Shown: positions 60,468 to 64,000 of the stretch, in pieces | Layout of the letters: every line of letters begins with the position of its first letter | How positions within the stretch are numbered: position 1 is the stretch's first letter | Source of the DNA: Pseudomonas sp. PDM04 | GTDB lineage: Bacteria; Pseudomonadota; Gammaproteobacteria; Pseudomonadales; Pseudomonadaceae | DNA: 64,000 nucleotides | Reading direction: 5' to 3' | Assembly (NCBI RefSeq): GCF_014851765.1 | Contig: NZ_JACVAI010000005.1 | Coordinates: 186,001 to 250,000 of the forward strand | Translations under genes and position numbers: made by a program | The notes under the pieces: model-generated | Databases searched by the model: none | Seen by the model: the letters and a program-made list of their open reading frames with translations, nothing else | Told to the model about the DNA's origin: nothing

Positions 60468-61403
60468 ATGGCTGGTAAAAAGAACACCGATAAAGAAGGC
60501 AGCTCGTGGATCGGGAAAGTCGAAGACTACTCCCGCAAGATCTGGCTGGCTGGTTTAGGCGTGTACTCGAAGATCGACTCTGACGGCAGCAAACTCTTCG
60601 ATGCATTGGTCAAAGACGGCGAGAAGGCCGAGAAGCTCACCAAGAATGCTGTCGGCAAGGGTGTCGATGCCGCCAAGGACTCCGCGTCCTCGGCCAAGTC
60701 GCGTATCTCTGGCGTGAAAGACCGTGCGCTGGGCAAGTGGGATGAGCTGGAAGGTGCTTTCGACAAGCGCTTGAACAGCGCCATTTCGCGCCTGGGCGTG
60801 CCGAGCCGCAATGAAGTGAAGGCCCTGCACAGCAAGGTCGATACCCTGACCAGGCAGATCGAGAAACTCACGGGTGCCAAGGTGGCGCCTGTTGCGGCGA
60901 AAACCGCAGCTGCCAAACCCGCAGCCAAGCCGGCAGCCAAGCCGCTGGCAAAAGTGGCTGCCAAACCGGCTGCTAAACCCGCAGCCAAGGCAGCGGCCAA
61001 ACCTGCGGCGAAAACCGCAGCCGCCAAACCTGCAGCCACCAAGGCAGCGGCCAAGCCGGTCGCCGCGAAGGCGGCTGCAAAACCTGCCGCCAAGCCTGCA
61101 GCCAAACCGGCCGCCAAGCCGGCGGCGAAAACTGCCGCCGCCAAGCCAGCGACCAAACCGGCTGCGAAAACAGCTGCCGCCAAGCCGGCCGCCAAGCCAG
61201 CGGCAAAACCTGCCGCCGCGAAGAAACCTGCAGTGAAAAAACCGGCGGCACCGAAAGCCGCTGCACCGAAACCAGCAGCGGCTGCTGCCAAACCGGCAAC
61301 CCCGACGCCTGCGGCCAGCGCCTCGAACTCTGCTGCCGCACCGACGCCTGCTGTAACCCCGACTGTCGCGCCGACCCCATCGACGCCAACGAGTCAGTCC
61401 TGA
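60468..61403 (+). CDS. phaF: PHA granule-associated, nucleoid-binding protein PhaF
   Basis: This 311-residue protein has a phasin domain (about 1-140, with YSRKIWLAGLGVYSKIDSDG) fused to a histone H1-like tail. The tail (about 145-280) repeats AAKPAAKP-type units, giving a lysine-rich, unfolded DNA-binding region, and then ends in a Pro/Thr/Ala linker. PhaF ties granules to the chromosome and spreads them to daughter cells. Repeat number varies between strains by slippage. It is cotranscribed with phaI. Confidence 0.95.
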   Translation: MAGKKNTDKEGSSWIGKVEDYSRKIWLAGLGVYSKIDSDGSKLFDALVKDGEKAEKLTKNAVGKGVDAAKDSASSAKSRISGVKDRALGKWDELEGAFDKRLNSAISRLGVPSRNEVKALHSKVDTLTRQIEKLTGAKVAPVAAKTAAAKPAAKPAAKPLAKVAAKPAAKPAAKAAAKPAAKTAAAKPAATKAAAKPVAAKAAAKPAAKPAAKPAAKPAAKTAAAKPATKPAAKTAAAKPAAKPAAKPAAAKKPAVKKPAAPKAAAPKPAAAAAKPATPTPAASASNSAAAPTPAVTPTVAPTPSTPTSQS

Positions 61404-61416
61404 TCCCAGGGCTCAA

Positions 61417-61453
61417 GAAAACGCCCGGCCTGCCAAGGTCGGGCGTTTTCGTT
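61417..61453. terminator. Terminator between phaF and phaD
   Basis: An 11-base stem GAAAACGCCCG/CGGGCGTTTTC has flanking A and T runs and lies between convergent phaF and phaD, so it can serve both. Confidence 0.9.
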
Positions 61454-61486
61454 TGTGGGGCTGCTGCCAGGGGCCGAGTGTCGGGG

Positions 61487-62107
61487 TCAGTCGTGCTCTT
61501 CGAGGTATTGCATCGCCATCTGCTCAGTCGCCACCTTGATCGGCGGCAGCAAGTGCGGCGCCACCAGCATCATGATTTGATACACCACCAGCCTGACCTC
61601 GCCTTCACGGTCAATGATCCGCTGATAGTCCAGTGAGAACAGCAGCGTCAGGGTGATCTGCTCCACCAGTTGTCCCAGTGCCTGGGTGTCGCTGACCAAT
61701 TGCCCCTGCGCCTTCAACCGTGCCAGCAAGGAAGCCAGTGTGCGTTTCAGTGCATTGAGCAAATGGCGAATGCCCTTGGCCAGTTTCGGCAGGCGTCCGG
61801 CCAGGTTCGACAAGTCCTGGAACAGAAACCGGTAGTGCGCCAGGCGCTCGACGATCAGGTGCAGGAACAGCCAGTAGTCTTCCGGTGCCAGTTCCACGTC
61901 CGAAGGGGGATCGAGCAATGGCGCCAGTTCGGCCTGGAAGCGCTCGAACAGGCCCAGGATCAGCGGTTCCTTGCCGTGGAAGTGGTAATAGAGGTTGCCC
62001 GGGCTGATGCCCATTTCATTGGCAACTTCCATGGTCGAGACGTTCGGTTCGCCCTTCTGGTTGAACAGTTGCAGGGCACATTCGAGGATCCGGTCGCGGG
62101 TTTTCAT
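61487..62107 (-). CDS. phaD: TetR-family transcriptional regulator PhaD
   Basis: This 206-residue regulator has an N-terminal TetR helix-turn-helix (KTRDRILECALQLFNQKGEP, then TMEVANEMGISPGNLYYHFHGKEPL, about 3-47) and a helical ligand domain. In P. putida, PhaD activates phaC1 and phaI promoters in response to a fatty-acid-derived signal. Its position after phaC2 and convergent to phaF is standard. Confidence 0.96.
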   Translation of the reverse strand: MKTRDRILECALQLFNQKGEPNVSTMEVANEMGISPGNLYYHFHGKEPLILGLFERFQAELAPLLDPPSDVELAPEDYWLFLHLIVERLAHYRFLFQDLSNLAGRLPKLAKGIRHLLNALKRTLASLLARLKAQGQLVSDTQALGQLVEQITLTLLFSLDYQRIIDREGEVRLVVYQIMMLVAPHLLPPIKVATEQMAMQYLEEHD

Positions 62108-62175
62108 CCAGTCTTCTTAATGATCATGTCAGGCCGATTGCGCTCCTGGTGGCAGTTGCCGGGGGTATTCAAGGT

Positions 62176-63858
62176 TCAGCGCACACGCACGTAGGTGCCG
62201 GGAGCCGCTTCCATCGGTGGATAGTTCTGGTTGCCAAGGGCCATGTGAGTGTCCTTTTGCGCGCCCGAGCGCTCCTGAATCCAGGCCAGCCATTGCGGCC
62301 ACCAGCTGCCATCGACCTGTTTGGCATCGTAATACCAGGCCCGCGGATCGCTGCTCAGCTTCGTGCTTTCGACGAAGTTGGCTTTCGGGTTCGAAGGCGG
62401 GTTGAGAATGCTCTGCACATGACCGCTGTTGGCCAGCACGAAGCGACGCTCGCCGCCCAGCAGCAGGGTGGAGCGATACACCGCATCCCAGGGTGTAATG
62501 TGGTCGTTGATGCCGGCCACGCTGAAGCTGTCGACGGTGACTTTCTGCAAATCGATCGGTGTGCCGCACACTTCGAGACCGCCCGGATGCCCCAGCGGGT
62601 TGTGCTTGAAGAAGTCCAGCAAGTCACCGTGCAGGGCTGCCGGCAATCGGGTGGTGTCGTTGTTCCAGTACAGGATGTCGAACGCCGGCGGCTCCTTGCC
62701 CAACAGGTAGTTGTTGACGAAGTAACTCCAGATCAAGTCGTTGGGGCGCATCCAGGCAAACACCTTGGCCATGTCGCGACCGTCCAGCACTCCTTTCTGA
62801 TAGGAGCGTCGCTTGGACGCTTCCAGGGTCTGCTCGTCGACGAACAGGGTGGCCGGGCTGTCCAGCTGACTGTCGAGCAAGCTCACCAGGTAGGTCGCAC
62901 TGGAGACGCGGCGCATCTGCCGCTTGGCCTGCAAATGACCTTGCAGCGCAGCGATGGTCAGCCCGCCGGCACAGGCCCCCATCAGGTTGACCTCGCGGGC
63001 ACCGGTAATCGCCCGGCAGACATTCATCGCTTCTTCTGCCGCCTCGACATAGCTCGACAGGCCCCATTCGCGATGCCGCACGTCCGGGTTGCGCCAACTG
63101 ATCATGAAGGTCTGCAGGCCGTTTTTCAGGGCGAACTGAACGAAGCTGTTGCTCGGGCTCAGGTCGAAGATGTAGTACTTGTTGATCTGTGGCGGCACCA
63201 CCAGCAATGGCCTGGCGTACTGCTTCTCGCTCATCGGCTTGTACTGGATCAGCTCCAGCAGCTCATTGCGGAACACCACGGAGCCGGTGGTGGTGGCCAC
63301 GGTTTTACCGACCTCGAAGGCCTGCTTGGTGACTTGCCGGGGCAGACCGTCGTTGTGCAGCAAATCATCGACCAGGTGACTGATGCCGCGTACCAGGCTG
63401 TTGCCGCCGGAGTTGAAGATCTCCTTGATCGCCAGTGGATTGAGCAGGGTGTTGGACGGCGACACGGCGTCGTTGAGCAAGGCGAACACGAAGTGGGCGC
63501 GGGCACGGTCGTTCGGGGTCATGTCGCTCTCGTCGATCCAGCAGTTGACCTGCTTTTGCCAGCTCAGGTATGCCTGCAGGCTGCGCCGATAAAACGGATT
63601 GAGACTCCAGGCCGGGTCGCTGAAGCGACTGTCCCGAGGGTTGGTCGGGTGCAGGGTTTCGCCCAACAGCACTCGCCCCAGTTGCCCGCCCAGCTTCAAG
63701 GCATGCCGGGCGCTGTGCAGTGGATTGCGCAATCCATGGGCCGCCACGCTGCGCAGGGTCGACATCAGGTCCCGACCGCGCAAACCGGTGATGGCACTCT
63801 GTGCGTTGATGAACGCGGCGGGAGTGGGCAAAGACTCCCTTGCTGGCTTGTCGCGCAT
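62176..63858 (-). CDS. phaC2: Class II polyhydroxyalkanoate synthase PhaC2
   Basis: This 560-residue polymerase joins medium-chain 3-hydroxyacyl-CoA units on the granule surface. The lipase-like box with catalytic Cys296 is NLMGACAGGLT. The catalytic Asp lies in the GINDHITPWDAVYRS segment and His in NSGHVQSIL. The N-terminus and length are those of class II enzymes (about 560). It lies downstream of phaZ and upstream of phaD, the standard phaC1-phaZ-phaC2-phaD cluster. Confidence 0.96.
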   Translation of the reverse strand: MRDKPARESLPTPAAFINAQSAITGLRGRDLMSTLRSVAAHGLRNPLHSARHALKLGGQLGRVLLGETLHPTNPRDSRFSDPAWSLNPFYRRSLQAYLSWQKQVNCWIDESDMTPNDRARAHFVFALLNDAVSPSNTLLNPLAIKEIFNSGGNSLVRGISHLVDDLLHNDGLPRQVTKQAFEVGKTVATTTGSVVFRNELLELIQYKPMSEKQYARPLLVVPPQINKYYIFDLSPSNSFVQFALKNGLQTFMISWRNPDVRHREWGLSSYVEAAEEAMNVCRAITGAREVNLMGACAGGLTIAALQGHLQAKRQMRRVSSATYLVSLLDSQLDSPATLFVDEQTLEASKRRSYQKGVLDGRDMAKVFAWMRPNDLIWSYFVNNYLLGKEPPAFDILYWNNDTTRLPAALHGDLLDFFKHNPLGHPGGLEVCGTPIDLQKVTVDSFSVAGINDHITPWDAVYRSTLLLGGERRFVLANSGHVQSILNPPSNPKANFVESTKLSSDPRAWYYDAKQVDGSWWPQWLAWIQERSGAQKDTHMALGNQNYPPMEAAPGTYVRVR

Positions 63859-63969
63859 GACTCAACACTCCTTCGTCTTCAGTCCAAAACAATCACCGAA
63901 CCAGAACACCATAGACGCTGTTACGGGTAGTTGCGCGGCGTGGCCTCCTGCCAGCCGCCGTGGGGTCGA

Positions 63970-64000
63970 CTAACCGCCCAGTGGTGCCGGATGTGGGTGC
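63970..64000 (-). CDS. phaZ: PHA depolymerase PhaZ (3' tip only)
   Basis: The last nine codons and the TAG stop (63970-63972) read HPHPAPLGG, which I recognise as the C-terminus of P. putida PhaZ. The order phaZ then phaC2 also fits. PhaZ is the intracellular alpha/beta-hydrolase that mobilises stored polymer. The 111 bases between this stop and phaC2 hold no clear terminator. Confidence 0.8.
   Translation of the reverse strand, partial: HPHPAPLGG

Overview
This window looks like core chromosome of a fluorescent-group Pseudomonas (P. fluorescens lineage). It has high GC. Its gene order, secB-trmL-ntrC-ntrB-glnA-thiI-typA ... fbp ... hut ... pip-dtd-opgG-opgH ... tatCBA-hisE-hisI-ubiB-ubiJ-ubiE-phaI-phaF-phaD-phaC2-phaZ, matches from memory the PA5128-to-PA5057 stretch of P. 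aeruginosa PAO1 run in reverse. Many intergenic gaps carry the paired 23-base REP palindromes (REPINs) typical of fluorescent pseudomonads. No rRNA, tRNA, CRISPR, prophage or insertion sequence was seen.

Layout. (1) 1-7.5 kb, nitrogen control: the secB 3' end, trmL, a small membrane protein, a tandem-repeat sRNA matching NrsZ with a sigma-54 promoter, ntrC-ntrB, two DUF4124 paralogues and glnA with its own sigma-54 promoter. (2) 7.7-25 kb, housekeeping and mixed genes: thiI, typA, a YkgJ-type cysteine-cluster protein, glycogen phosphorylase, a DUF2339/DUF3999 membrane pair, fbp, a DUF924 protein, a ParE/Phd-type toxin-antitoxin pair that looks inserted, an amino-acid chemoreceptor, a small lipoprotein and a lipocalin. 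(3) 25-40 kb, the full histidine utilisation (hut) locus: hutF and hutC-hutD diverge from a shared operator region. Then hutU, an NCS1 permease, the hutXWV ABC importer, hutH1, hutH2, hutI and hutG follow in one direction from a sigma-54 promoter whose predicted start lies inside a perfect HutC-type operator. (4) 40-51 kb: an orphan choline-type binding protein, an esterase, pip, dtd, the opgGH osmoregulated glucan operon and a polar amino-acid ABC importer. (5) 51-64 kb: an HBM-type chemoreceptor, rsmE, tatCBA, hisE-hisI, ubiB-ubiJ-ubiE and the polyhydroxyalkanoate genes (PF09650 protein, phaI, phaF, phaD, phaC2, 3' tip of phaZ).

How the genes work together. The NtrBC pair, GlnA, NrsZ and the sigma-54 promoters form a nitrogen-limitation circuit. 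The hut operon feeds that nitrogen economy by turning histidine and urocanate into glutamate through the formylglutamate route (HutU, HutI, HutF, HutG). The pha genes store surplus carbon.

The most unusual object is hutH1 (34618-36141). This full-length ammonia-lyase-like protein has lost exactly the three residues (Ala-Ser-Gly) that form the MIO catalytic cofactor, and two further active-site residues are changed. It sits directly upstream of an intact histidase, hutH2, so HutH1 is probably not a histidase. Its role in the operon is the best lead here for something undescribed.
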